Positions 1 to 7,968 are shown, counted from the first letter of the stretch. The stretch: 20,670 nt of DNA from DATGMS01 sp035303945 (GCA_035303945.1 DATGQZ010000002.1:1-20670); one strand, 5' to 3'. The notes: generated by a model from the letters alone, not told the origin. A program made the numbers and translations.

Positions 1-451
1 TGTCTTGCCTGCTGGTAGTTGATAAGAACAACGACTTTTATTCTCCAAAACACTTTCTCCTGCTTTTCACATCTTTTGACTTTTATTAAATATTCTTAAC
101 GCGAAGGGAAAAAATCCATTGGTAGATTTACGGCACATCTATGATCGGTGGTTTTTTAAGTGTTAATCGGGAAAATATGAGGAAATTCAAAAACAATCTA
201 CGTACCGAGTTAGTTAATAGCTATAGAAAAGGCTGGCAACGGTCCATCTACCGATGGGAAGAGCAGTCCGGCTCCCCTGTTGTAATCAGCTGTATCCGTT
301 GCCTGCCTTCAGCATCCGGCAGATCGGTAAGCTCAGCTACCCTATCGGTTCGCCGCCGCTATAATACGGAGAGTTGATCAAATCACTTTTTATAGTTGCT
401 AAAGTCGCATAATAAACGGTTTTGTAGCGCGGGAGAAGTATCGGGTTAAGC
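1..451. other. Left-end region without a supported gene
   Basis: No gene is supported here. An open frame of 78 codons (141-377, plus) has low-complexity, Arg/Ser-rich content and resembles no family I know. A short frame closes at about 90 on the plus strand and could be the tail of a gene lying to the left, and a minus-strand frame leaves the window at base 1 with a GTG preceded by AGGAG near 50-60. Neither can be judged from so little sequence. The patch at about 230-370 is visibly richer in G+C than its surroundings and may be a decayed gene. Confidence 0.4.
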
Positions 452-458
452 AAAAAAA

Positions 459-485
459 AACCTGGTCAAGAGACCAGGTTTTTTT
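459..485. terminator. Rho-independent terminator, bidirectional form
   Basis: A perfect 9-bp stem, AACCTGGTC (459-467) with GACCAGGTT (472-480), closes a 4-nt loop. It is preceded by a run of A (452-460) and followed by a run of T (to 485), so it can work on either strand. On the minus strand it lies about 90 bp beyond the 3' end of the tRNA-Glu gene and is the likely end of that transcript. Confidence 0.8.
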
Positions 486-569
486 CATTCACTTTAACCA
501 CTAACAACCATAAACAAATTCATCATGTTGTATGCAAAAACATACGGATGACAAACATCATTATTGTTG

Positions 570-641
570 TAGTCCGTACGGGAATCGAACCCGTGTTTTA
601 TCCGTGAAAGGGATACGTCCTAACCCCTAGACGAACGGACC
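570..641 (-). tRNA. tRNA-Glu (anticodon TTC)
   Basis: The minus strand folds into a complete cloverleaf. The 7-bp acceptor stem pairs GGTCCGT with ACGGACT (one G-T pair at the end). A D arm carrying GGGGTTAGGAC follows, then an anticodon stem TATCC/GGATA around the loop CTTTCAC, and a T arm ACGGG-TTCGATT-CCCGT. The anticodon TTC (bases 606-608 of the plus strand) reads glutamate codons GAA/GAG. The discriminator base is A, and CCA is not encoded (the next bases are ACAA), so it is added after transcription. It is a single gene rather than part of a tRNA cluster within this window, with its own promoter upstream and a terminator about 90 bp downstream. Confidence 0.96.
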
Positions 642-690
642 ATTTTTCAATTTTATCGGAGGAGCGTCTCTCTGTTCCGTAATTGTGATG

Positions 691-721
691 CAAATATAGA
701 GGGTTAATTTCACAAACCAAA
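691..721 (-). promoter_or_regulatory. Bacteroidota-type promoter of tRNA-Glu
   Basis: Read on the minus strand, this is TTTG (bases 718-721), exactly 19 bp, then TATATTTG (bases 691-698). It matches the -33/-7 consensus of the Bacteroidota primary sigma factor (TTTG, 19 bp, TANNTTTG) with no mismatch. The predicted transcription start is near 684, about 43 bp before the tRNA. Confidence 0.8.
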
Positions 722-952
722 ATTGAGCAATAAAATATTCAAGCAACTTTTTCAAAGCACTGAAAATTAGCTAGAAAAACTTTTGAGGCATTTTAACCTT
801 TTTGTAAATTAGACAGATTTTCTAAAAAAAGTTGCTCCATTAGACAGCCAGGAGGATTAAATCCTAAACTTTAATGCTGAGGAAATCGTTTAGCCTACTA
901 ATTCTATAGATTTTAATTATTATATTGTTGGAAATTTTAAACTGAATAGATT

Positions 953-1588
953 ATGTCATTAAGATTAGGAGACATCGCACCAAACTTTACTGCAGAGACC
1001 ACTCATGGGACACTGGATTTCTATGAGTATTTGGGAGACAGCTGGGGCATATTTTTTTCCCATCCCGGAGATTATACGCCTGTATGCACCACAGAACTGG
1101 GAACTGCAGCCAAACTAAAGTCGGAATTTGACAAAAGAAATGTCAAAATGATTGCGCTTAGCGTGGACGGTATTGACAGCCACCATGGATGGGTAAGGGA
1201 TATCAACGAAACCCAAAGTACAGAGGTTAATTATCCGATTGTAGCGGATGAGGATAAGAAAATATCCTTATTATATGATATGATTCATCCCAATGCCAGT
1301 GAAAATGTGACCGTCAGATCGGTTTTTATAATTGGGCCAGACAAGAAAATAAAGCTAACCCTCACCTACCCAGCCAGTACCGGGAGAAATTTTCAAGAGT
1401 TGCTAAGGGTGATCGACTCGCTTCAGCTTACAGCTAATTATTCGGTAGCTACCCCTGCGGATTGGAAACACGGTGATGATGTAGTTATTACGCCTGCAGT
1501 AAAGAATGAAGAAATTCCTTCGCGTTTTCCAAAAGGACATAAAGAAATTAAGCCTTATCTTCGCACAACGCCACAACCAAACCTATAA
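953..1588 (+). CDS. Peroxiredoxin, 1-Cys (Prx6-type)
   Basis: A 211-residue cytosolic thiol peroxidase of the AhpC/TSA family that reduces hydrogen peroxide and organic hydroperoxides. The active-site signature is HPGDYTPVCTTE (residues 37-48), with Pro38, Thr42 and the peroxidatic Cys45; Arg122 (in VRSVFIIGPD) fits the conserved active-site arginine. Cys45 is the only cysteine, so there is no resolving cysteine. This and the long C-terminal domain (about residues 160-211, with KGHKEIKPYLR near the end) place it in the 1-Cys Prx6 group, whose usual length is 210-225 residues. An outside thiol must regenerate the enzyme. It stands alone, with its own terminator directly downstream and a 311-bp leader region back to the divergent tRNA. 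The start codon is the only one giving a normal N terminus (MSLRLGDIAPNF). Confidence 0.95.
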   Translation: MSLRLGDIAPNFTAETTHGTLDFYEYLGDSWGIFFSHPGDYTPVCTTELGTAAKLKSEFDKRNVKMIALSVDGIDSHHGWVRDINETQSTEVNYPIVADEDKKISLLYDMIHPNASENVTVRSVFIIGPDKKIKLTLTYPASTGRNFQELLRVIDSLQLTANYSVATPADWKHGDDVVITPAVKNEEIPSRFPKGHKEIKPYLRTTPQPNL

Positions 1589-1592
1589 AATT

Positions 1593-1623
1593 AAAAAAGG
1601 GATGAGCCACTCATCCCTTTTTT
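1593..1623 (+). terminator. Rho-independent terminator after the peroxiredoxin
   Basis: A 14-bp stem starts five bases after the stop codon: AAAAAAGGGATGAG (1593-1606), loop CCA, CTCATCCCTTTTTT (1610-1623). The A and T arms make it usable in both directions, but nothing on the minus strand runs into it nearby. Confidence 0.88.
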
Positions 1624-1658
1624 AATGAAATGTGTAGTGTATGCGAATTTTATCTGTT

Positions 1659-1666
1659 TAATTTTG
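1659..1666 (+). promoter_or_regulatory. Putative -7 box of the ketoacyl synthase operon
   Basis: TAATTTTG matches TANNTTTG exactly and lies 28 bases before the start codon, giving a predicted 5' leader of about 20 bases. No good TTTG -33 element is seen at 17-21 bp upstream, so this is a half-supported promoter. Confidence 0.4.
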
Positions 1667-1694
1667 AGTCTAATACTATGGCTCAATTTACATC

Positions 1695-2777
1695 ATGAAC
1701 AAAAAAATATACTCCGTGATCACAGGGTCCGGAAAATACCTGCCTTCGCAGATTGTTGAAAACGATTATTTTTTAAACAGCAGTTTTTTTGAAACCACAG
1801 GGGAACAAAAAAACAAACCCGTCGGAGATATTGTAGCCACTCTACAGAAAATCACAGAAATTGAGCAAAGGCGTTATGCGGAAGAGGAATATGTCACCTC
1901 TGACATGGCTTATTTTGCTGCCAAAGAAGCGATTGCATCCGCAAAGGTTGATCCCGAAACTTTAGATTACATCATTGTGGCGCATAATTTTGGCGACATC
2001 AAGAAGGGCACGCAAAGGATTGATATTGTACCAACTCTTGCTGCCAGAGCCAAAGCAAAACTGGGCATTGCCAATCCTTATACCGTAGCCTATGACCTTC
2101 CTTTTGGCTGCCCCGGATGGATACAGGGCTTGATACAAGCCGATTGTTTTATTAGATCAGGGGACGCTAAAAAGGTGCTTGTCATTGGTGCCGAAACGCT
2201 TTCGCGCATTGCTGATCCTCATGATATCGACAGCATGATCTATTCAGACGGAGCTGGCGCTGTAATCGTAGAGGCAAATTCAAGCGAGAAGGCTGTGGGC
2301 ATCCTCAAGCATATTTCGCGGTCTGATACACTGGAACATGCAGATCTTCTTAACATGGCCCCTTCCTATAACCCCGCTTATCCTGATGATTCACTGTTTA
2401 TAAAGATGCAGGGTAGAAAGATTTATGAATACGCATTGAGTACTGTACCCCAAACGTTGAAGGAGGTACTTGACAAGGCTGGTTTGCAAATAACCCAAAT
2501 AAAAAAGGTGTTGATCCACCAGGCGAATGCAAAAATGGACTATAGTATTCTTAGTCGGTTCTTTGGACTTTACGGACTTTCTGAAGTTCCTATGGAGATC
2601 ATGCCTATGACCATTTCCCATCTAGGAAACAATTCCGTAGCCACCGTCCCTATCTTGTACGACATGGTAGTGAGAGGAGAACTTCCTGGTCACGAAATTC
2701 AACCAGGTGATTATATACTTTTTGCCTCAGTCGGTGCAGGCATGAATATTAATGCTGTAGTCTATAAGATACCTTAA
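1695..2777 (+). CDS. 3-oxoacyl-ACP synthase III-family protein (FabH-like)
   Basis: A 360-residue thiolase-fold condensing enzyme of the KAS III type. Members join an acyl-CoA starter to malonyl-ACP or related acyl thioesters. The catalytic triad is visible: Cys139 in DLPFGCPGW, His275 in LIHQAN and Asn312 in HLGNNSVAT. The glycine-rich DGAGAVIVE segment (185-193) and the C-terminal GAGMNINAVVYK strand complete the fold. It is longer than housekeeping FabH (about 320-335), with extra residues near 28-50, so it is probably a paralogue rather than the essential fatty-acid initiator; its substrate is unknown. The amidohydrolase starts 10 bases downstream, so the two are very likely cotranscribed. 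A consensus -7 box lies 28 bases upstream of the start. Confidence 0.88.
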   Translation: MNKKIYSVITGSGKYLPSQIVENDYFLNSSFFETTGEQKNKPVGDIVATLQKITEIEQRRYAEEEYVTSDMAYFAAKEAIASAKVDPETLDYIIVAHNFGDIKKGTQRIDIVPTLAARAKAKLGIANPYTVAYDLPFGCPGWIQGLIQADCFIRSGDAKKVLVIGAETLSRIADPHDIDSMIYSDGAGAVIVEANSSEKAVGILKHISRSDTLEHADLLNMAPSYNPAYPDDSLFIKMQGRKIYEYALSTVPQTLKEVLDKAGLQITQIKKVLIHQANAKMDYSILSRFFGLYGLSEVPMEIMPMTISHLGNNSVATVPILYDMVVRGELPGHEIQPGDYILFASVGAGMNINAVVYKIP

Positions 2778-2787
2778 ATTCTATATA

Positions 2788-3624
2788 ATGATCATCGATT
2801 CCCATCAACATTTTTGGACATATTCTCCCGCAAAGCACACATGGATCAATGATAACATGAATGTGTTGAAGCGCGATTTTCTTCCTTCCAAGCTATGGGA
2901 GATTTATCAGCGCAACAATATTGCCGCATGTGTAGCGGTTCAGGCGGATGCATCAGAGCAGGAAACAGATTTTCTTCTTCAACTTGCTGCAGAGTATGAT
3001 TTTATACAGGGTGTTGTAGGCTGGGTAGATCTGCAGGATAAGGAGCTGGATAAGCGGCTGGAACATTATAAATCTTTTGACAAACTTAAGGGGTTTAGAC
3101 ATTTGGTTCAGGATGAACCAGATCCTGATTTTATGTTGCGGGAAGATTTCCGCAAAGGTTTAGCAAGGCTTGGAGCGTTTGACTTCACTTATGATATTTT
3201 GATTTATCCGCATCAGTTAGATGCGGCAATTAAGACGGTTCAGGACTTTCCACAGGTCAGTTTTGTATTGGATCATATTGCCAAACCTGACATCAAAAAT
3301 AGAAGGACAGATAATTGGCTTTCGAAAATAAAGCTTTTAGCCCAATTACCTCATGTATATTGCAAGGTATCGGGAATGGTAACAGAAGCGGACTGGCAGC
3401 ATTGGAGGTCAGAGGATTTCATTCCCTATCTGGACACAGTGGTGGCGGCATTCGGGATTGACCGCTTGATGTTCGGATCAGACTGGCCAGTATGCTTGTT
3501 GGCAGGCGGTTATGAGGAGGTTTTGCAGGTAGTGGTGGATTATTTTAAGGCATTCTCTGAAGATGATAGGGACAAGCTTTTTAGAAGCAATGCTGCCCGA
3601 TTTTACGATTTAAACGTTTTATAA
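2788..3624 (+). CDS. Amidohydrolase-2 family, L-fuconolactonase-like
   Basis: A 278-residue cytosolic TIM-barrel hydrolase of the amidohydrolase superfamily (COG3618). Members open sugar lactones such as L-fucono-1,5-lactone, L-rhamnono-lactone or related lactones. Metal-site landmarks are visible: DSHQHFW (His6, His8), GFRHL (His105), LDHIAKP (His163) and GSDWPV (Asp232). The length is typical. It begins 10 bases after the ketoacyl synthase stop and ends at a terminator. The mutarotase-family gene 1.1 kb away is the usual kind of partner in the non-phosphorylating L-fucose pathway (dehydrogenase, lactonase, dehydratase), but the dehydrogenase and dehydratase are not in this window. The lactonase activity is inferred from family; the exact sugar is not settled. 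Confidence 0.85.
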   Translation: MIIDSHQHFWTYSPAKHTWINDNMNVLKRDFLPSKLWEIYQRNNIAACVAVQADASEQETDFLLQLAAEYDFIQGVVGWVDLQDKELDKRLEHYKSFDKLKGFRHLVQDEPDPDFMLREDFRKGLARLGAFDFTYDILIYPHQLDAAIKTVQDFPQVSFVLDHIAKPDIKNRRTDNWLSKIKLLAQLPHVYCKVSGMVTEADWQHWRSEDFIPYLDTVVAAFGIDRLMFGSDWPVCLLAGGYEEVLQVVVDYFKAFSEDDRDKLFRSNAARFYDLNVL

Positions 3625-3625
3625 G

Positions 3626-3651
3626 AGCGGAGACAACAGTATCCGCTTTTT
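3626..3651 (+). terminator. Rho-independent terminator after the lactonase
   Basis: A 6-bp stem AGCGGA (3626-3631) / TCCGCT (3642-3647) with a 10-nt loop runs straight into a T tract (3647-3651). It begins two bases after the stop codon. Confidence 0.65.
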
Positions 3652-3919
3652 CCACATAGCTACAATTTCACTGAAAGGCGGGATCTTGTGTTAAGGCCGC
3701 TGGTTTATCCTTAAAGGATCTCTCAATAGCTTCCCGGATTACCATAAATGGTATTAAGTAGCGCCTATTTATGTATTAGCTAATAATGGGAAAACTACGG
3801 AAACTTACAATATGACTTCTATAAAACCACTGCTCATATCGCAATGGTTGCATATAGCCTGACTCGGTGCAGCTTCCATTACCCATGCCAGCACTAACAT
3901 ATCCCCATTCCGCTGAAGC
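3652..3919. other. Convergent intergenic gap, no gene seen
   Basis: Between the lactonase terminator and the end of the minus-strand VTT protein there is no convincing reading frame. Only short dyads occur: ATCCTT-A-AAGGAT near 3707-3719, and TACCAT-AA-ATGGTA near 3739-3752. No T-rich terminator is seen for the minus-strand gene. Confidence 0.5.
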
Positions 3920-4618
3920 CTATTGACGGTTCTTCCTTCTGCGGTCCCACCATACATAAGCAACAAAACCCAGTAAGCTGATCACGCTTACCCAAATTAA
4001 GCCATTGATCAAACGGTTATTGTTTTCACCCAAGTAGGCGATGAGCGCTGTCAACGGCAGTATGCCAATTATGGTCGCGCCAATAAATCGCCAATACCCC
4101 ATCCGTAGAATTCCGGCCACAAAACTAATTGCGTCGTTGGACAAAAATGGTGATAACCGTGTGACAATAACTGCCCAAAATCCGTAATCTTCAATGTAAC
4201 CTTCTACTTTTTCTTTGGTTTTTTGACCAAGCAGGCGCTTTATTAACGGCGTGCCAAAATAAGCACCAATGCCATAGGCTGCAGAGGAGGCACAAAAAAT
4301 AGCCACTAAGATAATTATACCGCCTTTCCAGGGGCCATAAGCCAGCACCGACACCACCATCAATAGAGGGGTGGGAACGACAAGCAAAAACATCTGAGCG
4401 ACCATAGCGAAGACGATAAATAATGGACCCCACCATCCAAATTGCTCCACCCATTGAGAAACCTCCTTTTCGTTTTCACTACTCAGCTTCCCCCAGGCCT
4501 GCTTAGAGAATTCATTGACGGCGGGAACAAGAAAATACAGAAGAAGGAGGCCGACGACGACTGAAATTGACAGATAAAGCGGTAGTTTGGATTGCTTTTG
4601 TTCTTTTTCTTGACTCAT
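3920..4618 (-). CDS. TVP38/TMEM64 (VTT/DedA-like) membrane protein
   Basis: A 232-residue inner-membrane protein of the SNARE-associated/VTT family. A charged N terminus (MSQEKEQKQSK) is followed by a first membrane span (about 13-33) and a hydrophilic stretch with EKEVSQWVEQFGWWGPL. The VTT core then runs from about 65 to 205, with paired hydrophobic re-entrant segments. The family landmarks AYGIGAYFGTPLIKRLLG and TRLSPFLSNDAISFVAGILRM (central Arg-Leu-Ser-Pro and the Gly after FVA) are clear. A last span and a basic tail (WWDRRRKNRQ) close it. Related DedA proteins act in lipid flipping and membrane homeostasis; the substrate here cannot be read from sequence. It is divergent to the mutarotase gene with about 110 bp between starts, and otherwise alone. 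Confidence 0.88.
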   Translation of the reverse strand: MSQEKEQKQSKLPLYLSISVVVGLLLLYFLVPAVNEFSKQAWGKLSSENEKEVSQWVEQFGWWGPLFIVFAMVAQMFLLVVPTPLLMVVSVLAYGPWKGGIIILVAIFCASSAAYGIGAYFGTPLIKRLLGQKTKEKVEGYIEDYGFWAVIVTRLSPFLSNDAISFVAGILRMGYWRFIGATIIGILPLTALIAYLGENNNRLINGLIWVSVISLLGFVAYVWWDRRRKNRQ

Positions 4619-4728
4619 CTATTTATTTTGGAGCGAATAATATTTGATTCCTAAAAGTTGGATATGCTATCATCAAACTAGCCATTTCCTTGCCAATAAA
4701 ATACCAGTTAAAAACCAATCGTAGCCCT

Positions 4729-5073
4729 ATGAGATATTGTTTAGCCCTTGATTTAAAAGATGACGCAAAAGCTATTGAGCGCTACAAAAAAGCTCATGAA
4801 AAGGAGCAATTTCGACCCGAGATAACGGAGAGTATCAAAGCCGCTGGTATTGAAGATATGCATATCTACATTACCGGCAACAGGTTGTTTATGATTATGG
4901 AAGTGAGGGATGATTTTGATTTTAAAAGAAAAGCAAGCATGGATGCTGCAAATCCCCACGTGCAGGATTGGGAGAATTTTGTGGAGCAGTTTCAACAGCG
5001 TTTACCATGGGCACAAGAGGGCGAAAAATGGGTGTTGATGGAACAAATCTACGCATTAGAAAAAGAAAACTGA
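4729..5073 (+). CDS. L-rhamnose/L-fucose mutarotase-family protein
   Basis: A 114-residue alpha/beta barrel protein of the RhaM family (COG3254, DUF718). Members interconvert the alpha and beta anomers of L-rhamnose; relatives next to fucose genes are annotated as type 2 L-fucose mutarotases. Landmarks are YKKAHEKEQFRPEI (His23 matching the catalytic His of RhaM, Pro30-Glu31), MHIYITGNRLFMIMEV (Tyr47) and DWENF (Trp81). An upstream ATG at 4690 would add 13 residues unlike the family start, so 4729 (MRYCLALDLK) is chosen and gives the normal length. With the lactonase nearby, L-fucose is the likelier sugar, but this is inference. The gene is monocistronic and faces pntB. Confidence 0.85.
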   Translation: MRYCLALDLKDDAKAIERYKKAHEKEQFRPEITESIKAAGIEDMHIYITGNRLFMIMEVRDDFDFKRKASMDAANPHVQDWENFVEQFQQRLPWAQEGEKWVLMEQIYALEKEN

Positions 5074-5079
5074 GCTCCG

Positions 5080-5102
5080 CTCAACACGACATCTCTGTTG
5101 AG
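5080..5102. repeat. Short inverted repeat beside the pnt terminator
   Basis: CTCAACA (5080-5086) and TGTTGAG (5096-5102) form a 7-bp stem with a 9-nt loop, seven bases after the mutarotase stop. It is followed by A rather than T on the plus strand, so it is not a standard terminator for the mutarotase. On the minus strand it lies just beyond the T tract of the pnt terminator. Confidence 0.45.
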
Positions 5103-5139
5103 AAAAAAAAAGAGCAACAGACCTTGGACCTGTTGCTCT
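5103..5139 (-). terminator. Rho-independent terminator of the pnt operon
   Basis: A perfect 10-bp stem, AGAGCAACAG (5111-5120) with CTGTTGCTCT (5130-5139), and a 9-nt loop. On the minus strand it is followed by eight T (plus-strand A at 5103-5110). It lies 20 bases past the pntB stop. Confidence 0.9.
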
Positions 5140-5159
5140 CTGGTGCCAATCATCATGGC

Positions 5160-6527
5160 TTACATGTTCTTAACTTCTGAAACTAATCCGTTCAGTACTT
5201 TTTTGGCGTCACCAAACAACATCCTGGTTTTGGAATCAAAGAATAACGGATTTTCGATGCCCGCATAGCCAGAGCTCATGCTTCGCTTAATCACGATTAC
5301 GTTTGCTGCTTTATTTACCTCCAGAATCGGCATACCATAGATAGGGCTGGAAGGATCGTCATTAGCTGCAGGGTTCACTACGTCGTTGGCTCCAATAACC
5401 ATTACTACGTCTGTAGTAGTGAATTTCTCATTGATATCATCCATATCAATGAGTTTGTCATAGGGCACATCGGACTCTGCCAAAAGTACGTTCATATGCC
5501 CCGGCATTCGTCCAGCCACTGGATGAATACCATATAGTACTTCTACACCTTTTTCCTCCAATATTTTTTCCAGATCGTGAACAGCATGCTGCGCTTGCGC
5601 TACCGCCAAACCATATCCCGGAACTACCACGACGCGCTGTGCGTAGTTAAGCAATATAGCAGCGTCATACTGGTTAATTTCTTTGGCCACTTGTTCCTCG
5701 CCGGAACCTACCGCCACATTGCCAGCCGCTGTTCCAAATGAGGTAAATAATATATTGGCTACAGAACGGTTCATAGCCTGGGCCATCAACAGCGTGAGGA
5801 TAAGGCCTGCAGAACCCACTAAAACACCGCCCATAAACATCACCATATTGTCATACAGCAAACCTGTGGTTGCGGCCGTCACCCCTGTCAAAGCATTCAA
5901 CAGAGAGATTACCACCGGCATATCGGCTCCGCCGATTGGATATACAAACAACAAGCCGTAGATCAGTGATATTATCAATACCACATAAATCAATGGGGAG
6001 TTTGGAACGCCTGCGTATAGGATATAGGCAGCAACAGCGATAGCGAGACCAAAGACAAAGAAGGCAAGTGATTTGTTTACACGGATATCTTTGATTTTAC
6101 CCTGTAGCTTACCCATTGCAATAAGACTACCAGTGAAAGACACCGAACCAAGGATTAGACTGACCATCAGTACGGTACCCTGCCCAATTTCCCCTGCCGG
6201 AAGATACTGATACTCTACTAAGCCGATCAAAGCAGCAGCGGCACCGCCCATACCGTTAAAAAACGATACCAATTCGGGCATTGCTGTCATCTTTACGGTT
6301 TTCGAAAAATATAATCCTCCAACCGTTCCTATAGCCATGGCTACAAGAATAATAAGAATATTGCTGAGTCCCGGCGTAAACAAAGAAGCAACTATGGCAA
6401 GTAACATCCCCGCTAATGCGATTCCATTTCCTCTACGCGCGCTGTCAGGATGACTTAACATCCTCATCCCCACAATAAATAGAACCACAGCGATCAAATA
6501 ACAAATTGAAATAATTGACTCTATCAT
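5160..6527 (-). CDS. pntB: NAD(P) transhydrogenase subunit beta
   Basis: A 455-residue beta subunit of the proton-translocating transhydrogenase, which uses the proton gradient to move hydride from NADH to NADP+. The N-terminal half (about 1-250) is a bundle of hydrophobic helices that with PntAB forms the proton channel (domain II). The C-terminal domain III binds NADP(H): VVPGYGLAVAQAQ (301-313), GIHPVAGRMPGHMNVLLAE (from 333), GANDVVNPAA (379-388) and KRSMSSGYAG (414-423) are the classic motifs. The length matches the family (about 460). It is the last gene of pntAA-pntAB-pntB, starts 5 bp after pntAB, and ends before a strong terminator. A main source of NADPH is its expected role. Confidence 0.97.
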   Translation of the reverse strand: MIESIISICYLIAVVLFIVGMRMLSHPDSARRGNGIALAGMLLAIVASLFTPGLSNILIILVAMAIGTVGGLYFSKTVKMTAMPELVSFFNGMGGAAAALIGLVEYQYLPAGEIGQGTVLMVSLILGSVSFTGSLIAMGKLQGKIKDIRVNKSLAFFVFGLAIAVAAYILYAGVPNSPLIYVVLIISLIYGLLFVYPIGGADMPVVISLLNALTGVTAATTGLLYDNMVMFMGGVLVGSAGLILTLLMAQAMNRSVANILFTSFGTAAGNVAVGSGEEQVAKEINQYDAAILLNYAQRVVVVPGYGLAVAQAQHAVHDLEKILEEKGVEVLYGIHPVAGRMPGHMNVLLAESDVPYDKLIDMDDINEKFTTTDVVMVIGANDVVNPAANDDPSSPIYGMPILEVNKAANVIVIKRSMSSGYAGIENPLFFDSKTRMLFGDAKKVLNGLVSEVKNM

Positions 6528-6532
6528 GGTTC

Positions 6533-6850
6533 TTATTTTTTAACAGGTTTCTTTTTGAACATTTCCAACATGCGGTTGGTCACTGCAAATCCACCGACCA
6601 CATTGAGGGTAGCCAGCACAACAGCTAGGAATCCCAAGATTAAACCGACATAATTATCGGGAGCAGTGTTTCCCAATACGGTAATGGAACCCACGATTAC
6701 TACGCCTGACAATGCGTTGGATCCCGACATCAGCGGGGTATGCAGCACGGTGGGGACTTTTGAAATTACTTCTACCCCTACGAATACCGCAAGGATAAAA
6801 ATGTAAATCTGTTGCTGGTTATCTGTTAAATAATTTAAAATATCTTCCAT
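6533..6850 (-). CDS. pntAB: NAD(P) transhydrogenase alpha subunit, membrane part
   Basis: A 105-residue protein corresponding to the C-terminal membrane portion of single-chain PntA. After a short N terminus there are three predicted membrane helices (about 15-33, 46-62 and 68-90) and a basic tail (MFKKKPVKK). The internal SKVPTVLHTPLMSGSNALSG segment is the conserved family signature. In E. coli this part is fused to the NAD-binding domain; here the alpha subunit is split, as in Rhodospirillum rubrum. It sits between pntAA and pntB with 5-bp gaps on both sides, consistent with tight translational coupling. Confidence 0.95.
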   Translation of the reverse strand: MEDILNYLTDNQQQIYIFILAVFVGVEVISKVPTVLHTPLMSGSNALSGVVIVGSITVLGNTAPDNYVGLILGFLAVVLATLNVVGGFAVTNRMLEMFKKKPVKK

Positions 6851-6855
6851 ATTGA

Positions 6856-7968
6856 TTAGGTTAACAAGGGTTTAAAAACAATAGCTCCCTCATGGGTGAT
6901 GCAGGTTCCCTTAATGATCTCATCATTAAAATTCAGGTTGAGCTGATCTTTTTCCAACAAGAGTTTCAGGAAGTTCTGCAGGTTTTTGCTGTACATCCGG
7001 GTAGCATCTTCGGGCATTGTGGCCGGCAAGGCTGAGCTGCCGATGATCGTTACCCCCTCGATCACCACGGTTTGGTTATCGACAGTTCCTTCGCAGTTTC
7101 CCCCGTTCACTGATGCAAGATCAACGACCACAGCACCTGGCTTCATTTTCTTTAGCATGGCATTGGTGATCAACAAAGGAGCTCTTCTGCCCGGTATCAG
7201 CGCCGTAGTAATGACAACATCCGATTTGACAATTGATTGCTCCAGCATCTCTGACTGCTTCTTCTTATATTCTTCTGACTGCTCCACGGCATAGCCACCG
7301 GCACTCTTGTCTTCCACCGCACCGGGCACTTCCACAAACTTGCCCCCCAGGCTTTGCACTTGTTCCTTCACCGAGGCTCTGGTATCAAAGGCTTCAACTA
7401 CCGCTCCCAGACGCTTGGCTGTGGCAATAGCTTGAAGACCCGCTACCCCAGCACCAATCACCAAGGCTTTGGCCGGAGGAATGGTACCGGCCGCCGTCAT
7501 TAGCATTGGAAAGAAGCGGGGAAGGTGCGTCGCGGCCAAAAGCACAGCTTTGTACCCTGATACGGTACTTTGACTGGACAATACGTCCATACTTTGCGCT
7601 CTGGAGATCCTAGGAATGGAATCCATGCTAAATAAAGTAATACCTTGCTTCGCCATTTCCGCCATCAGCTCCCTGGCAACTAAAGGCTGGTATACGCCAA
7701 CCAATATTTTACCTTGGGATAGACTTCTCCATTCCGCGTCTTCCAAGGGACTAATTTGAAAGATCATTTCCGACTGGGCCATAATGGCTGAACGATCGAC
7801 GGTCTCAGCCCCGGCTTCCCGGTATAGCTCGTCTGATAAATAAGCGGTGTTACCAGCTCCTGTTTCCACAAGAACCTTGTTTCCCGCAGAAACCAATGCT
7901 TTTACCGCTTCGGGATGAAGGGAAACGCGGGTTTCCGGTGTGGGTTCTTTTAATACACCTAAAATCAT
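6856..7968 (-). CDS. pntAA: NAD(P) transhydrogenase alpha subunit, NAD-binding part
   Basis: A 370-residue soluble domain I of transhydrogenase, which binds NADH at the cytoplasmic face. It belongs to the alanine dehydrogenase/PNT family. The N terminus GVLKEPTPETRVSLHPE is typical. RAQSMDVLSSQ (123-133) is the hydride-transfer loop with its conserved Arg and Gln, and IGAGVAGLQA (171-180) followed by EAFDTR is the Rossmann NAD-binding site (Asp195 would hold the adenine ribose). The alternative, an alanine dehydrogenase, is excluded by the downstream pntAB and pntB. It is the first gene of the operon. The 270-bp upstream gap shows no full consensus promoter that I could find. Confidence 0.95.
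   Translation of the reverse strand: MILGVLKEPTPETRVSLHPEAVKALVSAGNKVLVETGAGNTAYLSDELYREAGAETVDRSAIMAQSEMIFQISPLEDAEWRSLSQGKILVGVYQPLVARELMAEMAKQGITLFSMDSIPRISRAQSMDVLSSQSTVSGYKAVLLAATHLPRFFPMLMTAAGTIPPAKALVIGAGVAGLQAIATAKRLGAVVEAFDTRASVKEQVQSLGGKFVEVPGAVEDKSAGGYAVEQSEEYKKKQSEMLEQSIVKSDVVITTALIPGRRAPLLITNAMLKKMKPGAVVVDLASVNGGNCEGTVDNQTVVIEGVTIIGSSALPATMPEDATRMYSKNLQNFLKLLLEKDQLNLNFNDEIIKGTCITHEGAIVFKPLLT

Noticed and set aside
141..377. A 78-residue open frame at the left end
   Set aside because: The composition is not protein-like, no motif or family is seen, and other frames in the same patch are equally open for part of its length.
3652..3919. Short dyads in the convergent gap read as regulatory sites
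   Set aside because: Six-base dyads in AT-rich DNA away from any start codon are expected by chance.
6856..7968. pntAA read as alanine dehydrogenase
   Set aside because: The families share a fold, but tight linkage to pntAB and pntB settles the assignment.
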